Shown here: in pieces, positions 9,525 to 18,699 of the stretch
How the letters are laid out: the number at the start of each line of letters is the position of its first letter
Numbering within the stretch: position 1 is the first letter of the stretch
Assembly (NCBI RefSeq): GCF_000799465.1
Contig: NZ_JUGU01000001.1
Span: 3,058,501-3,122,500, forward strand
DNA length: 64,000 bases
Source: Psychroserpens sp. Hel_I_66
Lineage (GTDB): Bacteria > Bacteroidota > Bacteroidia > Flavobacteriales > Flavobacteriaceae
Direction of reading: 5' to 3'
Program-made: the position numbers and the translations under genes
The notes under the pieces: generated by a model
Database searches by the model: none
Told to the model about the DNA's origin: nothing
What the model saw: the letters and a program-made list of their open reading frames with translations, nothing else

Positions 9525-10514
9525 CTAATATAATAATTTCACTACATCCTTAGCAAAATAAGAAGCAATGACATCTGCACCAGCACGTTTAATCGCTGTA
9601 ATTTGTTCTAGCATCACTGCGTCATGATCCAACCAACCTTTTTCGGCAGCAGCTTTGAGCATCGCATATTCTCCCGATACTTGATAGACAGCAACAGGTA
9701 CATCGACCGCATTTTTTATTTCCCGAACGATATCCAAATAGCACAATCCTGGTTTTACCATCACAATATCTGCACCTTCATCGATATCCATTTGGGTTTC
9801 TTTGATGGCTTCAAAACGATTGGCAAAATCCATTTGATAGGTTTTTTTATCCTTTGGTATATCCTTGACATCTGCAGGAGCAGAATCCAATGCATCACGA
9901 AACGGTCCGTAAAACGAAGATGCATATTTCGCCGAATAACTCATAATCCCAATATCTGTAAAGCCTTCAGTTTCTAAAGTCTCACGTATCGCAAAAATGC
10001 GTCCATCCATCATGTCGCTTGGAGCAACAAAATCTGCTCCAGCCTGAGCGTGGGATAGGCTCATTTCAGCTAAAACACTTACGGTATCATCGTTGATTAT
10101 TTTTCCTTCATTAATAATCCCATCATGACCAAAAGACGAATAGGGATCGAGAGCAACATCTGTCATGACCAACATTTCGGGACACACATTCTTGATTGTT
10201 TTGATAGCGCGTTGCATAAGACCGTTAGAGTTTAAAGCCTCTGTACCTTTGTTATCTTTTAAATGATCTGGCACTTTCACAAAAAGCAACACCGATTTTA
10301 AACCCAAGCCCCAAAGTTCCTTCACTTCCTTTTCCAGTAAGTCTAAACTAAAGCGGTAGTAATTTGGCATAGATGGAATTTCTTGTTTAATCCCTTTGCC
10401 TTCGACAATAAATAAGGGAACGAGAAAATCATTAGGAGAAATGATGGTTTCACGAACTAAGCTTCGTATTGATGCGTTGGTTCTTAATCTTCGGTTTCTT
10501 CTTAATGGATACAT
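9525..10514 (-). CDS. hemB: Delta-aminolevulinic acid dehydratase (porphobilinogen synthase)
   Basis: Condenses two 5-aminolevulinate molecules to porphobilinogen. Both Schiff-base lysines are present, in S-A-K-Y-A-S-S-F-Y-G and M-V-K-P-G (Lys196 and Lys254 from the chosen start). The metal-binding segment reads D-V-A-L-D-P-Y-S-S-F-G-H-D-G. The three cysteines of zinc enzymes are replaced, so this is the Mg2+-dependent, zinc-free type. The start at M-Y-P-L-R-R-N-R-R-L-R is chosen because the family begins there. An alternative ATG lies nine codons upstream at 10541. It follows hemF by a few tens of bases. Confidence 0.95.
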   Translation of the reverse strand: MYPLRRNRRLRTNASIRSLVRETIISPNDFLVPLFIVEGKGIKQEIPSMPNYYRFSLDLLEKEVKELWGLGLKSVLLFVKVPDHLKDNKGTEALNSNGLMQRAIKTIKNVCPEMLVMTDVALDPYSSFGHDGIINEGKIINDDTVSVLAEMSLSHAQAGADFVAPSDMMDGRIFAIRETLETEGFTDIGIMSYSAKYASSFYGPFRDALDSAPADVKDIPKDKKTYQMDFANRFEAIKETQMDIDEGADIVMVKPGLCYLDIVREIKNAVDVPVAVYQVSGEYAMLKAAAEKGWLDHDAVMLEQITAIKRAGADVIASYFAKDVVKLLY

Positions 10515-10548
10515 TTTTAAAGTGTTTATGTTTTGATTCATAATGTGT

Positions 10549-11457
10549 TTATTTTTTAATCCAATCCATAGGATTTTTTAGAACAGTAATTAATTTTTCT
10601 TCTTCACTACCAGCTTCAGGGTGATGGTCATAAACCCATTGCACATGAGGAGGTAAGCTCATTAAAATACTTTCAATACGACCATTTGTTTTTAACCCAA
10701 AGAGCGTGCCTTTATCGTGAACTAAATTAAACTCTACATAACGACCACGTCTTATTTCTTGCCAATCACGTTGGGCTTTTGTGTATTCTAAATCTTTCCT
10801 TTTCTCAACAATTGGAACGTAAGCATCCAAAAAACTGTTACCAACTTCGGTTACAAAATCGTACCAGTTTTGCATGGACATGTCATCGGTTTTCTTGCAA
10901 TAATCAAAGAAAAGTCCGCCAATACCTCGAGTTTCGTTTCTGTGCGTATTGTAAAAATAGGTATCACATCGTTCTTTGTAGTGAGAATAAAAACTTGAGT
11001 TGTGCTTATCACACGCTGTTTTACAAAATTGATGAAAATGTTTGGCATCGTCTTCAAACAAATAATATGGCGTTAAATCTTGACCACCGCCAAACCATTG
11101 GTCAACGATATTTCCATTTTTATCATACATCTCAAAATAGCGCCAATTGGCATGAACGGTTGGCACCATTGGACTTTTTGGGTGGAGCACGAGGCTTATT
11201 CCGCAGGCAAAAAAATCGGCATCTTCTACACCAAAATACTTTTGCATGCTGTCTGGTAATTTACCGTGTACTCCAGAGATATTGACACCTCCTTTTTCAA
11301 AAACATTTCCGTTTTCTATAACTCGTGTTCGTCCTCCACCACCTTCGGGACGGTCCCAAATATCTTCTTTAAAGCTAGCTTTACCATCTACAGCTTCTAG
11401 CTTTGCTGTAATTGTATCTTGTAATTCGTGTATGTATTTAAAGAATTTGTCTTTCAC
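10549..11457 (-). CDS. hemF: Oxygen-dependent coproporphyrinogen III oxidase
   Basis: Oxidative decarboxylation of coproporphyrinogen III to protoporphyrinogen IX using O2. The protein has 302 residues, standard for HemF. Seen directly: the N-terminal G-G-G-G-R-T-R-V-I-E with G-V-N-I-S-G-V-H-G, the F-G-G-G-Q-D-L-T-P-Y-Y signature, and R-R-G-R-Y-V-E-F-N-L near the C-terminal end. Its ATG overlaps the stop of the GNAT gene by 4 bp, so they are translationally coupled. An aerobic-type enzyme implies haem synthesis under oxic conditions. No HemN is seen in the window. Confidence 0.96.
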   Translation of the reverse strand: MKDKFFKYIHELQDTITAKLEAVDGKASFKEDIWDRPEGGGGRTRVIENGNVFEKGGVNISGVHGKLPDSMQKYFGVEDADFFACGISLVLHPKSPMVPTVHANWRYFEMYDKNGNIVDQWFGGGQDLTPYYLFEDDAKHFHQFCKTACDKHNSSFYSHYKERCDTYFYNTHRNETRGIGGLFFDYCKKTDDMSMQNWYDFVTEVGNSFLDAYVPIVEKRKDLEYTKAQRDWQEIRRGRYVEFNLVHDKGTLFGLKTNGRIESILMSLPPHVQWVYDHHPEAGSEEEKLITVLKNPMDWIKK

Positions 11458-11996
11458 GGTTCGCTTTTAAATAATTCATATAACTCCATGTCTAGAGGAG
11501 CTTCACCATTGGGTGTAAATTCGTTTTTTAAGGTTTTTTGCCACTTAAACCCACTATTAGTGGCAACATTACTACTTGGTATATTGTCTTTATTTACAAT
11601 AATTTGTAAACGCTCTAAACCTAAATTTTCAAAGGTATATGTAGAGAGTTTACCTATAGCTTTAGACATTAATCCTTGACCTTTAAAATTGTAGTCGATC
11701 GCATACGCAAATTCACCTTGTTTTATATTCCAATCTAGTTCTTTGATGATAATTAATGCTGCAAGTTTTCTAGTTACGGTTTGTTTTAAAGTAAACACAA
11801 ACTGTGTTTTTTCATAAAAAGCTTTGACATTTTTCTCCACATAAATTTGAGATAACGTCGGGTTCAAATTTTGTTCTAATGTCTTCGGAAAATAGCGTTT
11901 CAAACGATCTGTATTAGCAATTGCAAAATCGCAAATCTTCCAAGCATCGCCTTCGTGAATAGCATTAATTTCGAAACCATCAAATTGAGCGATCAT
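11454..11996 (-). CDS. GNAT N-acetyltransferase, RimJ/RimL-like
   Basis: Acetyl-CoA-dependent acetyltransferase of 180 residues resembling the RimJ/RimL/YjdF group. The central region I-K-Q-G-E-F-A-Y-A-I-D followed by F-K-G-Q-G-L-M-S-K-A fits the acetyl-CoA pyrophosphate loop (Q/R-x-x-G-x-A/G). The C-terminal N-x-x-S-x-x-V-A-x-x-x-G-F is also typical. The acceptor is unknown: a protein N-terminus or a small amine are both possible. Start and stop overlap the neighbours (TAATG with the EI24 gene, ATGA with hemF), so it sits firmly in the haem operon. Confidence 0.87.
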   Translation of the reverse strand: MIAQFDGFEINAIHEGDAWKICDFAIANTDRLKRYFPKTLEQNLNPTLSQIYVEKNVKAFYEKTQFVFTLKQTVTRKLAALIIIKELDWNIKQGEFAYAIDYNFKGQGLMSKAIGKLSTYTFENLGLERLQIIVNKDNIPSSNVATNSGFKWQKTLKNEFTPNGEAPLDMELYELFKSEP

Positions 11997-12766
11997 TAAA
12001 GCCTTGTTATTTGTTCATTAAGTCTGTTTTCCTCTTTCAGCAATTTTACGGTATTTATTGAGGCAGCAGTTACGCTCATTGGTAGAACTAAAATAACTCC
12101 AATCACAGGTATGATAAGAAATAGGATGAAAATCAATCCGTTACCAATGGCAATCCCACGATGATTTCTCACAAATTTAATACTATCACGATATTTAAAA
12201 TGACGTTCTAACGTATAATCCATATTACCAAAACCAGCATAATAGGCTTGAGTTGAAAATAAAAGAACCGTAGAAAATATATTGACCACTGGAATAAATT
12301 TGAGAATCAAAAGCGGAATCGTAATCAATAGTTCTTTCAATAAGTTTCTAACGTTTATTCTTATACCTCTCCAAAGTTGTTCGCTAAACGTAGTATTTCT
12401 ATGATTGTGCTTCTCAACACCCATTAAATGAGCTTCTATTTTTTCTGAAACAGGACTCATAAATGGCGCAGATAACGCCATAATGATATGTTTGTACAAA
12501 ATTAAGCCTATCGCAAAAATGACGATTGCTCCAAGAATCGTTGAAAAAGAAGTAAATGCCTCTTTTCCCCAATCCCAAGGCCAAACCCTAGAAATGAAAT
12601 TTCCTATGTTGTCTGAAAGTCCGTAGGTTGAAATAACGATTACACTGGCAGTAATAATACTGATGATGATAGGCACTAAAAAATACTTCCAAAGCTTCAA
12701 TTTTGAAATTAAAGTAAGACTACCAGAATAGGCTTGTATACCTTTTAAAATATTTTTAAACATCAT
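11996..12766 (-). CDS. EI24-domain (CysZ-like) integral membrane protein
   Basis: 256-residue membrane protein with about four to five hydrophobic segments (around residues 30-52, 76-95, 145-170, 210-240) and the EI24/CysZ-type region P-F-M-S-P-V-S-E-K-I-E. CysZ of enterobacteria is a sulfate permease. Whether Bacteroidota members carry sulfate is not known, and nothing here (no cys genes) supports that role. It is sandwiched without gaps between trkH and the GNAT gene in the haem operon. Confidence 0.8.
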   Translation of the reverse strand: MMFKNILKGIQAYSGSLTLISKLKLWKYFLVPIIISIITASVIVISTYGLSDNIGNFISRVWPWDWGKEAFTSFSTILGAIVIFAIGLILYKHIIMALSAPFMSPVSEKIEAHLMGVEKHNHRNTTFSEQLWRGIRINVRNLLKELLITIPLLILKFIPVVNIFSTVLLFSTQAYYAGFGNMDYTLERHFKYRDSIKFVRNHRGIAIGNGLIFILFLIIPVIGVILVLPMSVTAASINTVKLLKEENRLNEQITRL

Positions 12767-14122
12767 TTATACTGCGATATCTTCTTTTAAAACTTTTCGA
12801 TCTTCTTCGCTAATATCTTTAGACCAGATCGCCAATCCAAAAGTTAATACTCCCAAGCGACCAATAAACATCAAAATAATTATTACTAGTTTACCAAAGG
12901 TATTTAAATCTCCTGTAATTCCTGTACTTAGACCAACAGTTCCTAAAGCAGATGATACTTCAAATAAAATTTGTTCAAATTTAAAATCATTCGTAAGTGT
13001 TATAAAAAAAGTACCTAGTACAATGATGATGGTATAAAATATAAAAGCAGACGTTGCAATATATAGACGCTCATAAGGAATACGTCGTCCTAAAAAAGTA
13101 ATATTCTTACTGCCTTTTAATCTGCTTTTCATGATTGCGAAAACAGCAGTTAGAGTAGTGATTTTTATACCACCAGCGGTACCTGATGGTGATGCTCCAA
13201 TATACATTAAAAATATACAAACCAGCATCATAGCTTGATTAAAGAGCCCAAAGTCTACCGTATTAAAACCAACTGTGGTCATGGCGCTCATACATTGAAA
13301 AAATGCAGCGAGAAATCTAGATTCTCCATGCGCATCCATTATGGATGGCTCAAAATAAAAAAATGCGGTTCCAAAAGTGAGCAAGATTAAAAACCCAAAG
13401 AAAATAATCTTAGTAGTAAAGCTCAATTTATGGGTCTTATCTTTAATTTTTAATCCAAAATCGGTAATCACAATAAAACCTAACGAGCCACAAATAGCCA
13501 GCATTGAGATAATGAAATTAATAAAATCATTATCAACATAGCCCATAAAACTATCGTTAAAAAGACTAAAACCCGCTGTGCAAAATGTACTTATACTATG
13601 AAAAACAGAAGACCAAATCGCATCTAATGTTGGCATCCCTTCCGTTTTGAAAGCTATAAAAAACAGAACCGCTCCAAGAAGTTCCATGATGAGTGTAAAC
13701 AGCACCACAGATTTTAGGAAATCTGTAATCTTAATGGTATTTGGCAGCGTAAATTCCGTAGAAAGAATTTTTTTATGCCATAAGGTCATTTTACGAGTCG
13801 TTGATAAAATCATGAACGTTGTAAACGATAAATACCCAATACCTCCCAACTGTATTAGGATCATGATTATAAACTGGCCAAAGAAATTATAAGTGTCAAA
13901 AATAGAGACTGTAACTAAACCTGTTGTTGAAACAGCTGAGGTTGCTATAAAAATGTTATCCAATATAGACGCACTGGTCTTTTGAAAAATAGGTAGGCAA
14001 AGCAACAATGAGCCCAACAAAATATAAGTTAAAAACCCGTAAAATAGGTTTTGTTGAGGTGTCCAACCTTGTTTTAGTAATGCATACTTTTTAGCGAATC
14101 TTTGAAATGTATGTTTCATCAA
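12767..14122 (-). CDS. TrkH/KtrB-family potassium uptake protein
   Basis: Ion-conducting subunit of a Ktr/Trk K+ uptake system: 451 residues with repeated M1-P-M2 pore units. Selectivity-filter-like loops are visible (V-S-T-T-G-L, S-T-F-C-T-A-G-F, M-T-T-V-G-F and L-G-T-V-G-L-S-T-G), together with the A-S-P-S-G-T-A-G-G-I-K segment typical of the family. The length suits the KtrB branch. The cytosolic nucleotide-binding partner (KtrA/TrkA) is not adjacent, so it would have to be encoded elsewhere. The gene lies between hemE and the EI24 gene with short gaps. Confidence 0.92.
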   Translation of the reverse strand: MMKHTFQRFAKKYALLKQGWTPQQNLFYGFLTYILLGSLLLCLPIFQKTSASILDNIFIATSAVSTTGLVTVSIFDTYNFFGQFIIMILIQLGGIGYLSFTTFMILSTTRKMTLWHKKILSTEFTLPNTIKITDFLKSVVLFTLIMELLGAVLFFIAFKTEGMPTLDAIWSSVFHSISTFCTAGFSLFNDSFMGYVDNDFINFIISMLAICGSLGFIVITDFGLKIKDKTHKLSFTTKIIFFGFLILLTFGTAFFYFEPSIMDAHGESRFLAAFFQCMSAMTTVGFNTVDFGLFNQAMMLVCIFLMYIGASPSGTAGGIKITTLTAVFAIMKSRLKGSKNITFLGRRIPYERLYIATSAFIFYTIIIVLGTFFITLTNDFKFEQILFEVSSALGTVGLSTGITGDLNTFGKLVIIILMFIGRLGVLTFGLAIWSKDISEEDRKVLKEDIAV

Positions 14123-14152
14123 CTAAAATTTTAATTTTTTCTTCGGAAATTT

Positions 14153-15178
14153 TCAAGGATGCTCATACTCTTTTACAGCATCAATAAATGCTTTTGCATG
14201 GTCTAAAGGTATGTTTGGTAAAATCCCGTGACCTAAATTGACGATGTATTTATCTTTTCCGAAGTCATTAATCATTTGCGTCACCATTTTCTTGATCTCA
14301 CTTGGAGGAGAAAATAAACGTGTTGGATCAAAATTACCTTGTAATGTAATGTTTCCGCCAGTTAAATAACGTGCATTTTGTGCAGAGCACGTCCAATCTA
14401 CACCCAAAGCAGAGGCTCCAGATTTGGCCATTTTGTCTAATGCAAACCAACACCCTTTGCCAAACGCAATTACTGGTGCTTCATCTTTTAAAGCATCGAT
14501 AATTTGTTGGATATATTGCCAAGAAAACTCCTGATAATCCACAGGCGACAGCATGCCTCCCCAAGAATCAAAGACTTGAACAGCGTTACAGCCTGCTTTT
14601 ACTTTTTCTTTCAAATAGGCAATCGTCGTGTCTGTGATTTTTTGTAATAATTGATGTGCAGCAATTGGATTTGTAAAACAAAATTCTTTGGCTTTATCAA
14701 AGTTTTTAGAACCTTGACCTTGTACACAATAACATAAAATCGTCCAAGGCGAACCAGCAAAACCAATTAACGGGATTTCATCATTTAGCTTTTCTTTGGT
14801 TGCTTTGATAGCTTCGTAAACATAGCTTAAAGCCTCTTTTACATCTGGGACAATCACATTATCGACATCTTTTTGAGTACGAACAGGATTTGGTAAATAG
14901 GGACCAAAGTTTGGTTTCATTTGTACCTCAATATTCATGGCTTGAGGAATTACCAGAATATCGCAAAATAAAATCGCAGCATCCATACCGTATCTACGAA
15001 TAGGTTGTACTGTGATTTCACTCGCTAATTCTGGGGTTTGGCAACGTGTAAAGAAATCATATTTAGCTTTGATTTCCATAAATTCTGGAAGGTAACGACC
15101 TGCTTGACGCATCATCCAAACTGGTGGACGCTCAACCGTTTCTCCTTTTAATGCTCTTAGAAATAAATCGTTTTTCAT
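14153..15178 (-). CDS. hemE: Uroporphyrinogen III decarboxylase
   Basis: Removes the four acetate carboxyls of uroporphyrinogen III to give coproporphyrinogen III. The first signature [15 protein letters not shown] (residues 18-32) and the second, G-F-A-G-S-P-W-T (about 144-151), are intact, as is F-D-S-W-G-G. 341 residues is the normal length. It is separated from hemCD by the four-helix-bundle gene and its flanking inverted repeats. Confidence 0.97.
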   Translation of the reverse strand: MKNDLFLRALKGETVERPPVWMMRQAGRYLPEFMEIKAKYDFFTRCQTPELASEITVQPIRRYGMDAAILFCDILVIPQAMNIEVQMKPNFGPYLPNPVRTQKDVDNVIVPDVKEALSYVYEAIKATKEKLNDEIPLIGFAGSPWTILCYCVQGQGSKNFDKAKEFCFTNPIAAHQLLQKITDTTIAYLKEKVKAGCNAVQVFDSWGGMLSPVDYQEFSWQYIQQIIDALKDEAPVIAFGKGCWFALDKMAKSGASALGVDWTCSAQNARYLTGGNITLQGNFDPTRLFSPPSEIKKMVTQMINDFGKDKYIVNLGHGILPNIPLDHAKAFIDAVKEYEHP

Positions 15179-15181
15179 AAC

Positions 15182-15214
15182 TAGCCTTTGGCTGTTGGCT
15201 TTTGGCCTTTAGCC
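15182..15214 (+). repeat. Left inverted repeat flanking the four-helix-bundle gene
   Basis: A GGC/TTT-rich segment just outside the hemE start codon. Over 30 aligned bases it matches the reverse complement of 15631-15660 at about 24 positions. The shared blocks are GCCTTT, TTGGC and TTTAGC. Confidence 0.6.
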
Positions 15215-15565
15215 CATTTTAATTTTATTTATTAAACTATTTATCATTTTGGCTTCCTTATTAAGAAGCTCAAAAATAGTTTTTAATTCGTTTTCTGGAA
15301 TAAATCTTAGTTTTTGTGCTATTATTAATTGTGTTTCAACTTCAAAAAGAGAACCCATTGCAATTTCAAGAAATCGTTTAAATTCAACATCACTATTTCT
15401 ACTACAGCCTTCTGCAATATTAGACGGTATAGAAACTGAAGCTCGTGTAACTTGACTTTTCAATCCAAATTTTTCTTCGGAAGGCAATAAATCTGCTAAA
15501 GGATATAATTGTTTTACAATCTCAATTCCATTCTTCCAAATTTCAAGCTTTTTGAAATTTCTCAT
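15209..15565 (-). CDS. Four-helix-bundle protein (23S rRNA intervening-sequence protein family)
   Basis: 118-residue protein of the S23/IVP family (TIGR02436 type): it starts F-K-K-L-E-I-W-K-N-G and carries the S-I-P-S-N-I-A-E-G-C hallmark near residue 50. Relatives were first found inside 23S rRNA intervening sequences. The bAvd accessory proteins of diversity-generating retroelements share the fold, and the members are basic four-helix bundles thought to bind nucleic acid. No rRNA, reverse transcriptase or variable repeat is nearby. It interrupts hemCD-hemE and is bracketed by imperfect inverted repeats, which points to a later insertion. It is cotranscribable with the haem genes. Confidence 0.85.
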   Translation of the reverse strand: MRNFKKLEIWKNGIEIVKQLYPLADLLPSEEKFGLKSQVTRASVSIPSNIAEGCSRNSDVEFKRFLEIAMGSLFEVETQLIIAQKLRFIPENELKTIFELLNKEAKMINSLINKIKMG

Positions 15566-15630
15566 AATACAGGTTATTACAGGTCATTTATTTTAACCTT
15601 TAGCCATTTAATTCTAGTAAGACAAGTTTA

Positions 15631-15660
15631 GCTAAAAGCCAATGGCAAAAAGCTAAAGGC
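15631..15660 (-). repeat. Right inverted repeat flanking the four-helix-bundle gene
   Basis: Partner of the repeat at 15182-15214 in inverted orientation, about 24 of 30 bases matching. It overlaps the last codons and stop (TAG at 15653-15655) of hemCD. A further partial copy of its CCTTTAGCC block occurs at about 15598-15606. Confidence 0.6.
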
Positions 15661-17233
15661 TTTCATAATACTCATTCACCAACTTTACAACACTCTCAAC
15701 CGTAGGCATTTTAGCAACTCTCACATCTTTAAAATGCTTTTTAGCTTCTTTTGCTGTAGTATCTCCAATACAAAATGCGATAATATCATCGTCATTTTCT
15801 TGTTTGTAACTTTGTACAGTTGACGGACTGTAGAACATAACTCCCTCTACGCCATCCTTTATTTTTCTTGAATCGTACTTTGTTTCATAAGCAATGACCT
15901 CATTAACATTTATATGGTTTTCAGCCAAAATTGTTGGTAAGTCATCTAGTCTTAAATCACTGCAAAAATAGGTCACATTAGTGCCATCAATAAATTCAAC
16001 AAGGTGCTCTGCCAGTGCTTTTGCGTTATTTTCGGTATGTTTGACTTTACCAATTTTACGCTCTACAAATCGTTTTGTTTTTCTTCCAACACAATAGATG
16101 TTCTCGAATTTCAACTCTTCCGAAGAAAAATTTGTAAGTAATGCCTGTACCGCATTTTTGCTCGTGACAACTACGTTTTTGGGCATTGGTCTTAAAACGG
16201 TTTGCGTCATACGGTTTAAACTTATTTTAATAAAATCTGAACTTTCACTAACCACTTCGTCGCAAAACATTTGTTTTTGATCTTCGGTCAACGTTTTGGT
16301 AGAATAGATATTTATGTTTCGTGACGACTTTTTTATGCTGTCCATAAGTCGGTTGCCACCACGCTCAATAACGTAATTTGCACAAAACTGTGCGAGATCG
16401 TGATGTGCGCCAAGTGCAACTGTACGTTGAACTTCAATTTTTTTGCTACCGTCGAGACTTAAAAGCACACCTTGAAAATGTACTTCTTCGTTTTTAATAA
16501 ATGCCAATGCGCCAATTGGAGCAGAGCATCCGCCTTCTAAAACGTTTAAGAATTTACGCTCAATGGTTGTTGCTATTTCGGTTTCCTCATGATTGATTTC
16601 TGCACAAATAGTTCGGGTTTCTTCGTCATCTTCTAGAGCAGTCACCATAACGGTACCTTGCCCTGGCGCAGGAACCATCCATTCTAAGTTAAAACTTTCT
16701 TCGGGTTTTATATCTAAGCGACCTAATCCCGCAGCTGCGAAGATGGCACCATTCCAATCACTGTTTTCCAGTTTTTCCAGTCGTGAATTGACATTACCTC
16801 GCAAACCAACCATTGTATGGGTTGGATAACGATTTAGCCATTGTGCTCTACGCCTTAAACTGCCAGTTGCGATAACTGCTTCTCGTTGTGATAAAAACTC
16901 TTCGTTATCTTTAAATACTAGGCAGTCTCTAACATTTCCGCGTTTAATAACAGCAGTTTGTACGATGCCTTTTGGTAAAACTGTTGGAACATCCTTTAAA
17001 GAATGTACTGCGATATCAATATCTCCATTGAGCATTGCAATGTCCAATGTTTTTGTGAAAACACCAGTTATTCCAAGTTCGTAAATGGGTTTATCGAGTA
17101 CGATATCTCCCGTAGACTTTACGGGAACTAATATTGTTTTATGGCCTAAATGTTCGAGTTGACTTTGTACAATTTTGGCTTGCCATAGTGCTAATTGACT
17201 ATCACGAGTTCCTATTCTTATGAGTTTAGACAT
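15653..17233 (-). CDS. hemC: Hydroxymethylbilane synthase - uroporphyrinogen III synthase fusion
   Basis: Bifunctional enzyme. Residues 1 to about 300 are HemC, which polymerises four porphobilinogens. Cys236 in L-E-G-G-C-S-A-P-I-G holds the dipyrromethane cofactor, and T-G-S-L-R-R-R-A-Q-W and V-P-A-P-G-Q-G are also seen. Residues about 305-526 are a HemD-like domain (uroporphyrinogen III cyclase) with V-V-V-T-S-K-N-A-V, F-Y-S-P-S-T-V and the G-D-T-T-A-K-E-A segment. Stand-alone HemC has about 310 residues, so the extra 220 are the fusion. No separate hemD is present in the window. Its start overlaps the hemA stop by 8 bp. Its last three codons and stop lie in the inverted repeat. Confidence 0.95.
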   Translation of the reverse strand: MSKLIRIGTRDSQLALWQAKIVQSQLEHLGHKTILVPVKSTGDIVLDKPIYELGITGVFTKTLDIAMLNGDIDIAVHSLKDVPTVLPKGIVQTAVIKRGNVRDCLVFKDNEEFLSQREAVIATGSLRRRAQWLNRYPTHTMVGLRGNVNSRLEKLENSDWNGAIFAAAGLGRLDIKPEESFNLEWMVPAPGQGTVMVTALEDDEETRTICAEINHEETEIATTIERKFLNVLEGGCSAPIGALAFIKNEEVHFQGVLLSLDGSKKIEVQRTVALGAHHDLAQFCANYVIERGGNRLMDSIKKSSRNINIYSTKTLTEDQKQMFCDEVVSESSDFIKISLNRMTQTVLRPMPKNVVVTSKNAVQALLTNFSSEELKFENIYCVGRKTKRFVERKIGKVKHTENNAKALAEHLVEFIDGTNVTYFCSDLRLDDLPTILAENHINVNEVIAYETKYDSRKIKDGVEGVMFYSPSTVQSYKQENDDDIIAFCIGDTTAKEAKKHFKDVRVAKMPTVESVVKLVNEYYESL

Positions 17234-18473
17234 TCTCTTTGGTTGCTTCGAGTTGAAACACTTTTTTTATGAGTTCTAGGCTATCGTCTGTAGAAACGTC
17301 ATCGCCTTTTAAATGATGTGCAAAATGATTAGTGATTTTTTGAATAATTTTACTGCTTATCAATTCCGCCTGCGCTTCATTGAAATCACTCATTTTTTTG
17401 CGTTGTGTATCTAATTCTGCAGTAGCAAAATCAGTTAATTTATGTTTTAATGCTTTTATGGTTGGTGCAAACTTACGTGTTGCGAGCCATGCATTGAATT
17501 CGGTTTTGATCTCTTCTATAATTTTTTCTGCAACAGGTATGTGCGCCTTTCTGCGCTCTAATGTATCATCTGTAATTTGAGCTAAATCATCGAGATGCAC
17601 TAAGGTAACATTGTTTAATTCTGAAACATTTTCGTTGACATTCTTCGGAATTGAAAGATCCAAAATCAATAGAGGCTTAGTTGTTTGGATGCAGTGTTTA
17701 TCTACCGTTGGGTTTTGAGCTCCAGTAGCAACTACTAAAATGTCAGAAATGTTGATTTCCTCCTGAAGTTGGGAATAATCCTTAACCAATAAATTGAACT
17801 TTCCTGCAATAGCTTCCGCTTTGTCTTTGGTTCTGTTGATTAACGTAATGTGAGGATTCTTGGTGTGCTTTACTAAATTCTCGCAGGTATTTCTTCCAAT
17901 TTTCCCTGTTCCGAAGAGTAAAATATTTTTTTCTGAAACGTTTTCAATCGACTTCATAATGTATTGTACAGAAGCAAAAGAGACAGATGTTGCACCAGAA
18001 GAAATATCGGTTTCGGTCTTGATACGTTTGGAAGCTTGAATGACAGCATTTACCAATCGTTCTAAAAACGGATTGAATAATTTATGTTTTTTTGATAACC
18101 TAGCGCTTACTTTTAATTGGCTTATGATCTCAAAATCGCCCAAAATTTGGCTATCCAAACCAGAACCAACACGAAACATATGGGTAATAGCATCTTTATT
18201 TTTATAAACGTATGCTACTTTTTGAAACTCCTCAACAGTTCCTTTTGTGTTGTCACAGAGCAATTGAATAAGTTGAAATGGATGTTCTGCAAAACCATAT
18301 ATTTCGGTTCTGTTACATGTAGAAGTGAGTATTAAACTTTCAATGCCATTGTGCTTGGCTTGATTTAATACTGCAAGTTTTGAATCTTCATCCAAACTAA
18401 AATGACCACGAATTTCTGCATCAGCTTTTTTATAGCTTAGCCCGATTGCGTAAAATGTTGTGCCTCTCGACAT
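17226..18473 (-). CDS. hemA: Glutamyl-tRNA reductase
   Basis: First committed step of C5-pathway haem synthesis: NADPH-dependent reduction of glutamyl-tRNA(Glu) to glutamate-1-semialdehyde. The catalytic cysteine lies in T-S-T-C-N-R-T-E-I-Y-G. The NADPH-binding G-T-G-K-I-G and the C-terminal dimerisation helices are present. The start at M-S-R-G-T-T-F-Y-A-I-G is chosen; an ATG five codons upstream (18488) is equally possible. First gene of the long minus-strand haem operon, with a plausible promoter at 18527-18558. HemL, the next enzyme, is not in the window. Confidence 0.95.
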   Translation of the reverse strand: MSRGTTFYAIGLSYKKADAEIRGHFSLDEDSKLAVLNQAKHNGIESLILTSTCNRTEIYGFAEHPFQLIQLLCDNTKGTVEEFQKVAYVYKNKDAITHMFRVGSGLDSQILGDFEIISQLKVSARLSKKHKLFNPFLERLVNAVIQASKRIKTETDISSGATSVSFASVQYIMKSIENVSEKNILLFGTGKIGRNTCENLVKHTKNPHITLINRTKDKAEAIAGKFNLLVKDYSQLQEEINISDILVVATGAQNPTVDKHCIQTTKPLLILDLSIPKNVNENVSELNNVTLVHLDDLAQITDDTLERRKAHIPVAEKIIEEIKTEFNAWLATRKFAPTIKALKHKLTDFATAELDTQRKKMSDFNEAQAELISSKIIQKITNHFAHHLKGDDVSTDDSLELIKKVFQLEATKENV

Positions 18474-18526
18474 GTTATAGTGCTCCATACTTGATTTGGA
18501 AAGTTATCCAGGAAAACTTGCGGTAG

Positions 18527-18558
18527 CAAAAGTAAAAAGCTTAACCGACAAAAAACAA
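18527..18558 (-). promoter_or_regulatory. Candidate hemA-operon promoter
   Basis: Read on the minus strand there is a -33 TTG (18556-18558), a 21-bp spacer and TACTTTTG (18527-18534), which matches the Bacteroidota -7 consensus TAnnTTTG. Transcription would begin about 40-50 bases upstream of hemA, in the gap shared with the divergent AraC-type gene. Confidence 0.5.
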
Positions 18559-18628
18559 CGCTAGAAGAACTTTTAATATCGTTTGTGGTTTTTTGAGAGT
18601 ATTTATTAATAAAACCTTATAAATGTTA

Positions 18629-18636
18629 TATTTTTG
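18629..18636 (+). promoter_or_regulatory. Candidate -7 element for the AraC-type regulator gene
   Basis: TATTTTTG fits TAnnTTTG and lies 64 bases before the start codon. No well-spaced -33 element was found, so the call rests on the -7 box alone. Confidence 0.35.
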
Positions 18637-18699
18637 TAGTCATATCAAGGCTTTAAAATACTTTAGTTTAGAACCAATCTAAATAAGAACAAAATAAAT

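Noticed and set aside
10779..11285. 168-codon plus-strand frame
   Set aside because: Antisense to hemF, whose motifs are complete; its composition (Cys/His/Arg-rich) is that of a shadow frame.
15179..15662. Diversity-generating retroelement around the four-helix-bundle gene
   Set aside because: No reverse transcriptase, template repeat or variable repeat anywhere in the window.
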